In this document: positions 46,136-58,560 of the stretch, piece by piece
Position numbering within the stretch: position 1 is the stretch's first letter
How the letters are laid out: each line of letters begins with the position of its first letter
NCBI RefSeq assembly: GCF_001540865.1
Contig: NC_033639.1
Coordinates: 6,440,647 to 6,504,646 of the forward strand
Reading direction: 5' to 3'
Origin: Ananas comosus
Taxonomy: Eukaryota > Streptophyta > Magnoliopsida > Poales > Bromeliaceae
DNA length: 64,000 nt
Notes under the pieces: generated by a model
Told to the model about the DNA's origin: nothing
Seen by the model: only the letters and a program-made list of their open reading frames with translations
The model's database searches: none
Program-made: the position numbers and the translations under genes

Positions 46136-47580
46136 TACTATAATAAATCTTATACTTAAGGGCACATTAAGCAATAGATAGCGACGCTGTTAGAATTAAA
46201 ACCAAAAAGATCTAGTTTGTCGGATACGAAAATACCAAAAAAGAATCAAGAACGAGAGAAGAAAAATAAAGCACACAGTATTTACGTGGTTCGGCCACCA
46301 GCCTACATCCACGGGCGAAGACCAAGCCGAAATTTTCATTATAATCAAAGTGATGTACAAAATATGCCTCTATCGCAAAACCCTAATCCTAAAAATACAC
46401 CCATACTCCCTCTCTCATCTTCCGCACTAAACTAATGGAATAAAAAATATATTTATAAGAGTGGCTAAATCCTAATACAACTAGAAATACAAATCCACCA
46501 AGATGACCAATATTTTAATAAAATTAGACATAATCTAAATTTAACTTAATAAGATAATCAAAACGGAATAGAGTTAGAAGATCTTGCGGTGTTAGAATTT
46601 GAGACATATTTAACAATTTCACCCTTGACTTGAATTCTCTATCTTCTCCATCAAAATCCCAAAGTTCTTGAAGTGCTACTACACATGCGAACAAGTTTAC
46701 GGAATACTTGACCTTGATAGCCTAAAAAACTTAATGAGCAAATCCGCAGGATTCTCTGAAGTGTCAATCTTCTTATCTCCAATAGTGCCTTTTTGCCACC
46801 TCTGTTGTATCAGAACGACATCTTGTCGTAGAGCGAAACTGCGGGAGAGATCAAACTTCTCGATCTCAAATTCGTCATCGTCTTAAACACCCAAACGAAC
46901 ACTCCAGCTCTGATACCAATTTGTTAGAACTAAAACCGAAAAGATCTAATTCGTCAGCTACAAAAATACCAAAAGAGAACCAAGAATGAAAGAAGGAAAA
47001 TAAAGTACACAATATTTACGTCGTTCTGCCACCGGCATACATCCACGGACGACGGAGCCGAAATCTTCATTATAATCAAAGTGGTGTATAAAATATGCCT
47101 CTCTCGCAAAACCTAATCCCAAAAATACATCCATATTCCCTCTCTCATCTTCCGTACTAAACTAATGGAATAAAGGGTATATTTATAAGAGTGGCTAAAT
47201 CCTAATACAATTAGGAATACAAATCCACCAAAATTAGGAATATCTTAATAAAATTAGACATAATCTAAACTTAACTTAATGAGATAATCGAAACATAATA
47301 GAGTTAGAAGACCTTACAGTACTAGAATTCGAGACATATTTAACAGACGCTTTAAAACATCGTTAAGTATAACCCCAACACTTATAAAAACGTTGAGCCA
47401 AGGGTCGTTAAGTAAATATATTTGGATAAATAAACCAACAGTTTTAATATAGCATCAAAAAAATTTTAGTAGTATTTGATAAAGTATGTTTATTGATGAC
47501 GCTTAATTATAGTGTAAGCATATGCCAAATGTTAAAGACGAAAGAATATAGTATCATCTAAAATATATTTTGTTGTAGTA
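46136..47580. mobile_element. CACTA-type MITE (interrupted copy)
   Basis: Terminus TACTATAATAAATC at 46136 and TTTTGTTGTAGTA ending at 47580 match the two ends of the intact element at 61524-61817 in inverted orientation. Internal landmarks such as the block before and after GACGCTTTAAA also match. Removing the 1,163-bp copia insertion with one TSD leaves about 282 bp, close to the 294 bp of the other copy. Flanking trinucleotides are ATG and ATA, so any TSD has one change. Confidence 0.75.
46183..47350 (-). mobile_element. Internally deleted Ty1/copia element, TSD GACGC
   Basis: LTRs 46188-46615 and 46922-47345 (about 425 bp each) start TGTTAGAA and end TTTAACA on the plus strand, with TSD GACGC at 46183-46187 and 47346-47350. 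The minus-strand PBS (TGGTATCAGAGC) lies at about 46908-46919. The ~306-bp interior joins a gag-start-like segment to the last residues of RNase H (KIDTSENPADLL). A GTCAAGGGTGAAAT polypurine-like tract then precedes the 3' LTR. Nearly all coding sequence is gone. Confidence 0.92.
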
Positions 47581-48200
47581 ATATATTCATAATATATGAA
47601 ACAAATTTTAATTTGCTATGCCCACGGTTACGTGCAAGTAAAATTAAAGTATCTGTACAATTCAGGGAGCTGTCGTGACATTCACACTAAGAAGGTTGAA
47701 TGGAGTGGGCCCCATATTGTTTTAGCTAATAAGAAACTTTTCAATTTTGTGTACATATAAATACAATTAGAGAGGCAGAGCATTTTTAATATGAGAAATG
47801 CTATTTTTACGTTAAATTAAACAATGTCTAGCTATCTGACGATAGCGCATTCTAGAGTTTACATTATTACTCTTTTTGAGTTTTTAGTATTAAAACATGA
47901 TTAGAAAGTGATAAAGCTAATGTGCAAAATCTGGCCTTTGAATACTGATGTTGTAAGTTTTATATGTATCAAATAGTTGATACACAAGTAACGAATTGAG
48001 CTCCATATGTTTTTAAAAATACCAAATCATTGGCGCTTATAGGTTTTCGGCCTTTGAATGAATATTTGTAGGGTTTGGTTAATAGTGGTTCTCTAGGTTT
48101 GAATGAAATGGTGAAATTGGTCAAATTGATATATCTAATAGTGGAATACTTATATAAGCACCAAGTGCTTGATTTTTGCTCTATGACTCCACAAATACAT
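47581..48200. other. Non-coding spacer
   Basis: AT-rich, no gene recognised. The segment near 47950-47992 resembles the 76-bp units at 48201-48360. Confidence 0.4.
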
Positions 48201-48360
48201 TGCTCATGATATATTAACAAACATGGTAGTGTAAGTTATATATACCTCAAAAAGTTAATGTATAAGTAATTAACGTTGCTCATGATATATTAACATATAT
48301 ACATGGCAGTGTAAGTTATATATACATCAAAGTGTTGATGTACAAGTAACACTGCTCACG
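48201..48360. repeat. 76-bp tandem repeat, two copies plus partial
   Basis: TGCTCATGATATATTAACA begins units at 48201 and 48277, and TGCTCACGTG begins a partial third at 48352. Confidence 0.8.
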
Positions 48361-48469
48361 TGTACTAATATACATGCGTGACAGGAAGGAAACTTTGATT
48401 GATTCAAGCACGCTGCCCAAGACTTTTACATGAATTTAACAACACATCTACAACCTCAACAACGCTCTG

Positions 48470-48755
48470 AAGAATCTTTATTCATGAGGTCCAAAGCATT
48501 TCGAAGGAACTATTAATTGCATGCAATAGAGATTATATACACAAAGAATTGTATCGGACCAAATCCGATTATGTCACGTAAGCATCTGGAGGAAGGAAGA
48601 GTTAAGGTTAATGATCCACAAAAGAACCTTTATTCATGAGGATCCAAAAGCACTTCCAAGAAAATATTGTATGTAACGGAAATTAATCTTACATAGATTT
48701 TGTATCAGATCAATCCAATTATGCCATGCATGTAATTAGCATGTGAAGGCAGAAT
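48470..48755. repeat. Diverged ~152-bp direct duplication
   Basis: CTTTATTCATGAGG at about 48476 and 48628 starts two similar ~130-base segments with many substitutions and small indels. No coding content. Confidence 0.7.
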
Positions 48756-48929
48756 TAATGGTATTGCAATAACTCTAGATTGACAAGGTGGAAAAGGAAA
48801 TTATTGTTTGTGTTTACTTTTCAAGATACATAACAATATTTGGGTGAAAGATATGATTTTTTTTTTTTAATGTAAGTACAGTCCATGTTACATATATAGA
48901 AGACTTCATCCGAACTTAAAAGACTNTGT

Positions 48930-48995
<66 letters not shown>

Positions 48996-50340
48996 GTCTT
49001 TTTCTCATATAATAAAAAATAGTTTTCTTAATGCTGGAATAAATAAACAGTAAAAACTTACAAACTAAATTGTCAATATATCCAAAAATAAAAACCGGAT
49101 CGGATTGCTGGATGGCTAGTTTTACAAATCTTCTTGAATCGTCCTTACTTTTGATGCCTTTGAATCTTTTACTATACCTAATCTCCTTTCACGTGTCGCA
49201 GATGGATGTGAAGAGAGCTATCAGAGTATGTGAAGAGGGCTACCAGAAGAGGGCTATCAGAGTCCTATCAGAGTCCTATTCTACGTCAGGAATGGTGTTC
49301 TAAGAGTTAGAGAAGAATGTGCTACATAAGGGAAGAAGAAAGGAGAAATTCCCTTATTTCCTCTTTTCATATATATTTACGAATAAGGAGGGATATATAG
49401 AGCCAGATGGATAAGTTTAAATTCAAGTCTATTTGAATACCTATGAATTTGAATTCAACCTTATCCGCTAGCTTTTCACTCTGCTTATCCTTATTTAAAA
49501 TATATCCAGCCGATCTCGATGTGAACAAACCATATCAGGTCGAATCCAAACCGATTGGGTTTAATCAAATCCAACCAAATCCAATACGAACACACCACAT
49601 AGCATCACTTAACATTGTTAGATTTTTACAAAGGTAATCCAATTTTTTTCAGAACTTAGATTGAATCTTAATATGTCTCATGATTCATAGACCTTTATAA
49701 AATATAATTTTCGTGTGAAATTTTTTTCTACTTTACATTTGGATTTTAAGTTATATTAGGTTTAAATTCTGGAGAGCTCAATATATAGACCATCGGTCCA
49801 TGGAGCGTGCAATAATTTCTCTTTTAAGGGAAAGAATATTAAATTAAAGGCTCAAACTCACCCACTAATTAACCGCTTACCTCTATTATATTATTATTTT
49901 AAATCTATTTCACCGTTCATGTCGCCGAATAATACGTCTTTTATTTGACGATCTTGGAAATATTGTTTTGAGCATTAATTTACACTGATGATTTTTTTGT
50001 TTTTTTATTTTTTTTTATTTTTTTTATGCACCATTGATCATCTCAACGGAACTTGAAAATGTTTGCATTGAATCTTTTGGGTCTCAACCAGGAAGAGTTC
50101 AATGTGTCAGTTTTGATATGTATATGTGTAGGGTATTATTGTTGCTTGCTATGGTGGGCATGCAGGTGATCACCATTCACCTCTTCAATTCCATTAATAT
50201 TTTTGGAGGGTGCATGAAAGGAAATAAAGAGAGAAAGCTGTGAAATTCCTTCTTGACCTCATGATAATAGTGACTCAGATGGCGTGCCACCACCTTGTAA
50301 AGTTGTAAGTAGATTCCCATGCATGCCTTAAAGGCTTAAA
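48756..50340. other. Non-coding stretch with AT microsatellite
   Basis: Includes an (AT)n microsatellite at 48933-48991, preceded by an ambiguous base at 48926. GAGAGGGCTATCAGAGTCCTATC-like short tandem units lie near 49215-49280. No gene recognised; the open frames at 49070-49303 and 50034-50243 have no family resemblance. Confidence 0.45.
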
Positions 50341-50354
50341 CCTCTCATCTCTTA

Positions 50355-50400
<46 letters not shown>

Positions 50401-51231
50401 GATCCTAGGACTGGTATATATAGACATATCTCTCTCTCTCTCTCTCTCTCACTTCTTAATTTCTCTCTCTTCTATGGGCATGACAAAGTTAAAAAGAGGC
50501 TTTGGAGAGGGTCAACATGGTCCAAATTAATAAAGGTGGTGGACAAATAAACATCCATGTTTTGCTCTCAGCAACATCCACTCAGCTCAAGTTGATCCTT
50601 TTCCTGAACTCCTCCCTCCTCTTCCCTTTCTCACGCACGCGTTAAATATATTAAATAAATATTAATTTGTTAACCTGCACAATTATTAAAAAGGGACTTG
50701 CTTTCTGAAACTACCAAGGAATGAAATTATTTCCTTGACACCACTGTCTCGCTATATCTTTTTAATTAAGAGGAAATTAGGAAAATGCTTCCCAAATTAA
50801 ACTATAAGCCAAGTTGTGAATTAGATTAGTAAATTTCGGAATGTGGGATCGACAATGGCATTGGTTGGATATATGAATTTCGTGTCTAATATATCCTTTA
50901 ATTTTTATTTACTACAAAAGCTTATAGTATTTGGTGGTTGAGAAGTGCGGTCAAATGTTTATAACGAAATACCAAATTCGGCTTCAAATTATTTTATTTT
51001 GAAATAAGATATATAGGTTACCTCTTAAGTGAAATATATATATTATCCAAGCAAATTATTAGTGTCCGGAATTTTCAAGGAGCAAAGGTCAAACCGCTAG
51101 CTTCCACTCACAAAAGATAATTCTCATAATACAAGTGTTATTGGAATATTCCTTTCTCCAAAATCCAAACAGGTCAAGAGGTGAACATGCTAATCTCCCC
51201 ATGAATCAAATCAAATCTATTAGTGAATTCT
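50341..51231. other. CT microsatellites and spacer
   Basis: (CT)n tracts at about 50358-50397 and 50430-50450, then AT-rich spacer. This has the look of plant intergenic or promoter DNA, but no downstream coding region was found. Confidence 0.45.
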
Positions 51232-51597
51232 CACCACAAGAAAAAGCGATCCTGTACAAGTGATTGTATAGAGACAGGTCTTATAATCACTTCTAAACAA
51301 AATTACTAGAGGTGTTCTCCTAAACCTCTTCTTGCTGTGAAAGATGTCATGTATGCTCCCGCACAGAAGCTTAACTGAGGGTGCATGTGAGTAGACCTAC
51401 CACACGGACAAAAGTTTTTCTCTATACATGCACACATTGGATCACAAAGCACGCACCTATACAAGAACTTTTCACAAAAGGTAGAGACCAAGAAATTTCA
51501 ACTTTCGAATAACATTTATGAGTTTACAGAAAACAAGGTTCCAATGAAGTACATTAAGTATCCACTTTAGCATCACTAGTTTTTTTTTTTTTTTTTA
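51232..51597. mobile_element. Possible CACTA-like terminus
   Basis: CACCACAAGAAAAAGCG at 51232 is one base from the CACTACAAGAAAA terminus and is followed by similar phrases (GTGATTGTATAGAGACAGG, AAGTGATT-type) in both orientations. No right end or transposase identified. Confidence 0.35.
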
Positions 51598-51750
51598 AAA
51601 AAAAAATAGCACGCTACTCACTTCATTCATTAAAATTATGAATATAGCAACATCGGTGAAGCAGTAGAAACCTCAACATGCATGTATCACAATCTCAAGT
51701 AAGAGCTAATTATCATTGGTCCTCACTCCACACCATGCTCCACCCTACCC
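51598..51750 (-). mobile_element. SINE 3' tail fragment and spacer
   Basis: TAGCACGCTACTCACTTC at 51607 is the reverse complement of the tail of the SINE at 4500-4520, with a run of T/A before it. Only about 40 bases are SINE. Confidence 0.45.
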
Positions 51751-52078
51751 GACGATCCTGAAAAATAGTAAAGCTGTAGGGTATGTAAATAATATACTAT
51801 TAGAAAATTAGTCATTAATGGCCTTTATTTACGCTGTTAAAAGACTAACGAATGCCGCTAAAAGTTTTAGCAACATATGACACCAAATACTGCTTATGCC
51901 AATATTGCTAAAAATATTAGTAGCATTTATAATGAATGCCGGCAATGTAACTCAAGTGGTGTTATTAGAAACATGCCGCTAAAAAGGTTGTTAAATGCTA
52001 ATTTTAAATTATTTATTAGTGGCGCATGGATATAATGCCACTAATACAAATACCTGATTTTGGAGACTGAAATTTTAA
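51751..52078. mobile_element. Degenerate TIR element with GCCGCTAAAA motifs
   Basis: Repeated ATGCCGCTAAAA / TTTTAGCA and AATGCCACTAATA motifs in both orientations between about 51850 and 52045 look like subterminal repeats of a CACTA-type element. Ends not defined. Confidence 0.4.
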
Positions 52079-52163
52079 AATTTTAATTTTATTTTAGATT
52101 CGATTTTTAAATTTATATTTATATTTGATTTTTTTTTTTTAAGGAAAGTTAGCATGCTACGCG

Positions 52164-52729
52164 TAGGGGTGGCAATCCAGCTTGTCGTTCGCGAGCCAGC
52201 TCATGTTCGGCTCAAAATGAGCTCGAGATCGAATCGCTCGTTTAGTAAACAAGCCAAACACGAGCTGAAATTTTTAGCTCGTTTAATAAACGAGCCGAAC
52301 ACGAGTTGGGGTTAGCTCGCTCGTATTCGGCTCGATATCAGCTCGAATATATATATTTTATATTTATATATATAAATTAATAATTATGTATGTATAAAAT
52401 ATAAATTTTTATTACTCGACTGTTAGCCCAACCTAATATAAAGCCCAACTCAATTATAAAATGATTCATTTATATGTAAAATTTTGATCATTACATCAAA
52501 ATATAATGGATAAGATCTTATAAATTTATTTCCTATATATATTTTCTCTAATCCTTTTAAATTTTTATTCATAAGCCAACTCGTATTCGACTCGTGTTTC
52601 GCCTCGTATCCGAACACGAGCCTGAATTTTTCAGCTTTAATCTTTAACGAGCCGCCTGCTAGTTCGGCCGATACACGAGCCCCGATCCTCAAACTCGCTC
52701 ATTCGATTCGCGCTCGTTGACACCGCCTA
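52164..52729. mobile_element. Fold-back hAT-like element (GAGCTCG-rich)
   Basis: It begins TAGGGGTGGCAATCC and ends with the complement of TAGGCGGTGTCAACG. The interior is full of inverted GAGCTCG, AACGAGCC and CACGAGC motifs, a common plant non-autonomous hAT-type pattern. Possible diverged 8-bp flanks are GCTACGCG and GCTTACTC. A SINE-tail-like AGTTAGCATGCTACGCG abuts it on the left. Confidence 0.6.
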
Positions 52730-52754
52730 GCTTACTCGCTTGTTTCATTTCTTT

Positions 52755-52862
52755 TTTTAGAAACTAAACTTCTATTTAAAAATGTGAATCACATTAGGAA
52801 TTCGAACCTTGGTGAGCCTCAGATACAACCCCACCTACAGCCCTTCTGCCTTTGCATTAAGG
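52755..52862 (-). mobile_element. SINE fragment
   Basis: The minus strand shows CACCAAGGTTCGAATTCC with a B box and then GTGATTCACATTT, related to the SINE at 4445. An A-box-like GTAGGTGGGGTTGTATC lies upstream. Confidence 0.5.
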
Positions 52863-53327
52863 GATTAGTCGTTTATATATATTTAATTTTTTAAAGTTTT
52901 TTACATTTTCAAGTTTAAAAATTTTAAAATTTAAAATTTTTACACATTTTAATTCTAAATTAGATATTAAATTTAAAGTTTTACTTTTCAAATATCAAAT
53001 TTTAAGTTTCAAGAATTCATCAGTTTTAGATTTGAAATTTTAAATTTAAGATAAAATTTAAAAATTTAAAATTTTAATGATTTAAAATTTAAAACATTTA
53101 AATTTGAAAATTTCAGAATTTAAAAATTGTAACAAATTTAAATTTTAAAATTATAAAGTTAAATTCTTTTTAATATCAAAAGTTTTAAAAATGTTTAAAT
53201 TTAATTTTAAAAACTTTTCAGATTCTATAAGTAAAAATAGGATATCAATAATCGATATATATTGATTAGTGATCGGCATTTTAGCAAGCTAAGCCGTTAG
53301 AGCTGCATACTTTGTTTACAAAATTTA
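52863..53327. repeat. Low-complexity AAATTTTAA-rich DNA
   Basis: Many short AAATTTAAA / TTTAAAATT runs in both orientations. No gene. Confidence 0.6.
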
Positions 53328-53608
53328 GGGTCTGTTTGCGTTACATACAATTTTGGCACTTGCAATCGAGTTGCAAATTAGGTAAAACGCTTAAATTCTT
53401 GCTGTTGGTTTAGTGCAATTCGAGTCCAAACTGCTGCAGATTGCCAACTGCAACAGGAAAGTTCACAATGACTGGTAGGTGGGAAAACTATAATCCGAAA
53501 TCTGGCCGTAAGTTCCAACTACAGCAGTTGGTAAGAAAGCGTAATATTAGGAATGACCCACCTAAATTAAAACAATAAATAACATAAGTATTAAAGTTAT
53601 GATATATA
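53328..53608. mobile_element. Possible PIF/Harbinger-type MITE left part
   Basis: GGGTCTGTTTGCGTTACATAC at 53331 and internal TTGCAACTGCA-type words resemble the MITEs at 58046 and 62352. The right end is not clear. Confidence 0.35.
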
Positions 53609-53660
53609 TCTATATCTTATACTACTTATATAAAGCGTGAGTCTTTGAATTTTTTCTTCT
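53609..53660 (+). mobile_element. Candidate Helitron 5' end
   Basis: A|TCTATATCTTATACTACTT at 53609 followed by TATAAAGCGTGAG resembles plant Helitron 5' termini (5'-TC start, inserted after an A). Its partner could be the 3' end at 59400-59427. Confidence 0.4.
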
Positions 53661-53789
53661 TCAGAAAACTGCGCCTCTAATCATTTTACTCAATCAAGAT
53701 TGTCATGTCCAGTAAAATTTCGTTAACCATATTCCATTTTAAAATAAATCTTTAAAATTAATAATTTATTCCTCAAATAATAAGATTTT

Positions 53790-54060
53790 AAGTTTTCGGC
53801 CATTGGATCCTCATCCAACGGAAATAAAAATAAAAGTATCCTGTCATTTTTGTTGACAACAAATACCGCCTCGCATATCCGTTTATCTCCCATGTACGCA
53901 TTTCTGAAATATAAAAATGATATTTTATCCATTTTAAATAAATCATTCCATCAATATAGATCTTAAATCTGATCTCATCCAATGAAAAAAAAATAAAAGT
54001 AATATTGTATTTTTTGGTTGACAAAAAATACCATTTCATATCCTTTATCTCCTTATCTAC
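53790..54060. repeat. 164-bp diverged tandem repeat
   Basis: CATCCAACGG at 53812 and CATCCAATGA at 53976 begin two similar units that continue with TTTTTGTTGACAA and ATATCC.TTATCTCC. Coding on neither strand. Confidence 0.65.
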
Positions 54061-55209
54061 GTGGTTTCCTCAAATAATAGGCTAAATTATATTTTTATCT
54101 AACGTAATACCCGCCAATCACAGTAAATACCCCTCGCACTATATTAGGTGAATACATAACAATAAATTTTATTTCCTATCTAAGCGTTTTTTTCAAACAT
54201 ATTTTTATTGAATTTAATTACCTACCAATCAAGTCAGTATTCAAATTAATTTTATAATTTGTAATGTCTCGCCCAAATTATAATAACCGCGAATTGTTGA
54301 TAAGTTTGAATTTTAATTCGATGGTATTAGATCTTTTCCGCTTATATAAGATAATAGATATTAATTTTGAACGAGGTGTTGGATAACTCTTTGGCGTTGC
54401 CATAACGAAACCGGTTAAATAATTATTGCTAAAAATTTTTAATAATCCCAAAAATCAAAAACTAAAATGTTATAAATAAATTTAAATATTTTTAGCAAAA
54501 TAATTTATTTTAAATAGATGCGTCAATAAAAGTTATAGAATAATTTTCTTAAAAAAATTAATACCTATCCAATCAAAACTAAATCGATAATTAAATATAA
54601 TTTTAAATTTTTTTAGTAAAATATTCAATGTTTAAATAATATCCACCAAAATATTCTCCTCATTATCAAATATAGAATATATCTTAATACTCTGGCATAT
54701 AATATCTACACTATCCAATCTTATCGATCATAATATTTATCACACAATATATACATCATATCTTTTTTATTAGCATATTTTTTTTGGTATTTTCTCATTT
54801 TTAGCTATACGTTTCTTATATATATATATTTTTTAGTAGTATCCTTTTTTATTTTTATCTATATTTTTCTCAAATATTTTTTTAGTAATATCTTTTCTCA
54901 TTTGTTATAGCGGTACATCGTTATCGTCCTACTCATCATCATTGTTTGTGCCGGTACATTGCCGCGTTCGTCACCTTCGACATAATTAAAGAGGTATTTT
55001 AATTCCATCTGATTTTTTTTTTAATGTGCCTTTATACTGTTTTAGTATATCTTTTTTTTGTGTTTTCTTATTTTCACATATAAAGTATATACTAATATGA
55101 ATTCTTATTAAATTTATATTTTTTATTAATTTTATCTATTCTGATGATTTACTAATATTTACTTATTTTTTTTCTTACTTTCAGTGCAATTTGTACGGAA
55201 GGGAGACTG
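54061..55209. other. AT-rich non-coding stretch
   Basis: No gene recognised. It could be the interior of a non-autonomous Helitron. Confidence 0.4.
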
Positions 55210-57283
55210 ATGGTTGTTAGTTATATGCCCTATAAGCCAATCTTGTCATAACTTAAAGGGTTAATATCAGTGTACTTTTCTTTTATGATTAAATCTGGTA
55301 TTCTTCATTCATATTACTCCCAAATGCATATTTATGAATCGTCCATAGAATTAATAGTAGAAGAATTAAATTTCTAAGAAGTTAGAAATTTGAGACATAT
55401 ATTTTTCTGTAATTAATTCTTAAATGCTCCTGATCATAGGATTATCACGAGGGCGGTGGTAAATCCGGATAGATCAGTGTATGCTGTACTTCCTTTATGG
55501 AATGACGAGTCTCAAATCATTAGTGTGGTGACACTAGAGTAAGCATACAGGTGAATGTTGGAGAACAATTTCACTGAGCGTGACCAACTATGAACAATCA
55601 CATGGATGTCTACTCACTCGTCAGTGAATTGTTCCATACTGTAGTAGTGTGAGTGATCCTTTGACTGAGGCACCAGGTATCTGCGTGTGGGTTATGTAGT
55701 TTGACTGTTGTAAATACTTATACCTAATCGTGGGTATAAGTCAACGACCATGATTGCGTGGCAATGAGTCATAGCGTGGAGGATAGGTGATGTGTCAAGA
55801 TGAATCTATCACTCGGTAGAGAGGTAAATTGTCCTATACTTATCTGTTTTACAAGGATATAAAGTCCTTGCAAGGGCAGTATGATTTTAATGGAAAGAGT
55901 TTCATATTAATTGTTATCATGAGACATATGATTTGAGTAATGGCGGACTTGACGAGTAATCATAACCTCGGCTTACTCAGGACTAGTGATAGAAGGTTTT
56001 AATCACACCGGTAATACATCTAGAGGTTCCGTTGGATTATTATTTACTTGGATTGCCGCGTATTATGCTAGGGTGATCACTCTGGGATATGGTGAGACCC
56101 ATGAGAAGTATTAGATAGTAAATTACATCCAGTTTGGGAGAGCTAAGAAATGTTTTGCGTCAATCGAGAAGAGTTCTGGATAGGTGACATTAAAAGAGTT
56201 TAGTGTCACATTCACTACCAGATTAGACATTGAACCGTATGTGTCACACACAATAAGTGCGTGTGATTTATGCTTGGGAATTATAGAGAATATTTTGCTA
56301 AAGTAAGAAAGTAAGATTATTTGTAAGTGAATTAGCAAATACTTCTAATTGTAAAAAGATTAAAATTTTGTGTGAGTGACCTAATACTAAATTTGATTTA
56401 GTATAAGAACTTATTGACAAAGTTGAACAAACAGAGAGAGAAAACTTTGACTCTCTCTTTGGGTTCTATTAATTTAAGAGCCGATGCAGTAGGAAAAAGA
56501 AAAACCCATGCGCATCATGACATTTATTAAAGAGAAGAAAACTTTTCTCCATTAGTTGGGCGTATTAGTGGGAAGAGTTTTCTTTTCTTTTTCATCTTTC
56601 CGCTTCGTCACTAAATGAGAGGAGTTTAGCTTTCCTCTCTTTTTGACTGGCGTTTTCTTCTTTTCTCTTCGCTCTGTTTCTCACCATAAGGAGATTTATT
56701 CTAGCTCATTTATGGTACCGTATGCCTATAAGAGATGGAGATAATCAACTCCTCAATAATCACAACGACAAAGCAAGAGCAGAATAGAGAGAAAATTCTC
56801 CCAATCATATAAGCTCTCTTTTAATAAATAAGAGAGTGGTCCTCTAAATATTAATTAGTCTCTATAAGTTAATCGCTTTCAAATTCTAGCCACAAATTTG
56901 AAGGATAATTTTTCTCACCATTGACACAAGGAGATCGCGTAAAGGAGTTTCGAGATTTACATTGATTGTGATGTGAAGTAACAGTTCCGGGCAGCTTTGT
57001 GTGATACACAGTAGAGGACGAACGCTTGTGCCGCTCAAAGGACCAGAGTTCAGATCAATAACTGTGAATAATTTCGGATATTTGCACAGGTGCAATTCAA
57101 CCCTTCTTTAATTTAGATTAGATAATAATTTTTAATGTGTCCACAGCATGATCTGTACATACTAATTCATAAATGTTTATGATATTAAAGAATAACATGA
57201 TTGGATCAAATTTTTATAAAAAAAAAAAATTCCGCTGGCATTAAATGCAACATGTAAGATGCATACATTTCCGTCTGAATGGT
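55210..57283 (+). mobile_element. Copia-type LTR, probably solo
   Basis: TGTTAGTTATATGCCC at 55215, a long non-coding body, a TATA-like GCCTATAAGAGA at 56725 and an AATTCCGCTGGCATT stretch near 57227 resemble a long copia LTR. ATGGT occurs just before it (55210-55214) and at 57279-57283, a possible 5-bp target duplication. The right end GTCTGA is not the expected CA, so the border is uncertain. No coding region adjoins it. Confidence 0.5.
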
Positions 57284-58045
57284 GGACCATTTTCCAGGTT
57301 AGTTTAGTACTTTTTGACCGAAGCTTTTTTTTTCAAGTTGATACCATGGATAGATTTTTGTGTTCTTTTTTGATGAATCATGATGTATTCCTATTTTAAT
57401 TTCTGAGATTTTATCTTTGTAATTATATAAAATTATATATCGAATCTATATATTTATTTAATAAAAAATTTATTATTTTTGTATTTGGTGCCGATGGTGC
57501 ATTGCATACGTGGCACTGGTAACTTATATATATATACTAATATATATATATATATTATATAAATATAATACTATATATACTGTATATATAGGATAAATAA
57601 AAATACTTGAATGTAAAATTCATATAATATAAAGTTTTTAGGCAAATAAGCTTTGTTAAAAAATTAAAAACATTTTAAAATTAGTTTTTATGTTAAAATA
57701 TAAAAAATAGTTTTTTCGCTAATTTTCGTAAAACATGATTTGTGCATGATAACTTAATAAATTTTAATTAATTATAATTATTAAACTTGATAAAAAATGA
57801 GAGAATCATTTAAATTTTTAAAGTTTGATTTACATATTAAAATTAAATATTTTGAAAATTTTAAATGTGTCGATTGATAAGTTGAAGAATTATTAAAAAA
57901 TATAAAAACATTACATATATCCACTTATTTATTTATAGATAGTAAATTTAAATAATTAATAAAATTATATAATTATTTTATATATAGTAAAGATAATCTC
58001 ACCATACTATATAAAGAGGTGACGAGATTCACAAATACAACCATC
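57284..58045. other. AT-rich spacer with TA-rich microsatellite
   Basis: TA-rich tract near 57520-57590; otherwise unremarkable AT-rich DNA. Confidence 0.45.
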
Positions 58046-58195
58046 AGCTTCACATTACCAAACAGAGGAAATGCAACTGCAACTGTTGCATCTACACAAA
58101 ACCAAATAAACTATATGTAATTATAATTGTTGTATTTTCAACTACATGCATTTTTAACTACACTGCATTTACAACTACATCCAACCAAATGGCCC
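58046..58195 (-). mobile_element. MITE of GGTTGGATGTAGTT family
   Basis: Read on the minus strand it starts GGGGCCATTTGGTTGGATG and ends near CCTCTGTTTGGT. Internal GTAGTTGTAAATGCAGTGTA matches the plan of the element at 62352. Confidence 0.5.
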
Positions 58196-58204
58196 CTTTT
58201 TTTG

Positions 58205-58555
58205 ATTAAACAGGGGTATACCCTATTTTAACAAAGTCGGAACAGAGAGTACAGGAGCAGTCTAGTAAGGCGAAAAAACAAAACGGCAAGGGCAGCATGG
58301 GTTGTTCGCAATCAAGATCTTGGAGCAGGAACCCAGAAACAAAAAAACCACAAACCAAAATCAAAACCAAAAAAAACCCCAAAAAACGCACACTCCTAGA
58401 TGCTGTCCGTGTCCCCGAGTGCGGCTTTCCACGATCGCACCGTGCAGAGAATGTTTTGGCTCCGGAAGCTAGGCTGCTTGAGTTGATCTTCGAATAGTCT
58501 CTTATTTCGTTCATTCCATAATTCCCAGCATGAAGCCGTGAAGAGGAGGTCAAAA
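58205..58555 (-). pseudogene. L1-type LINE 3' end
   Basis: The minus strand reads TASCWELWNERNKRLFEDQ followed by VRSWKAALGD, the C-terminal end of plant L1 LINE ORF2. A stop, 3'-UTR and a short A run follow at about 58198-58204. Everything upstream is missing (5' truncation). No TSD identified. Confidence 0.65.
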
Positions 58556-58560
58556 TGCTG

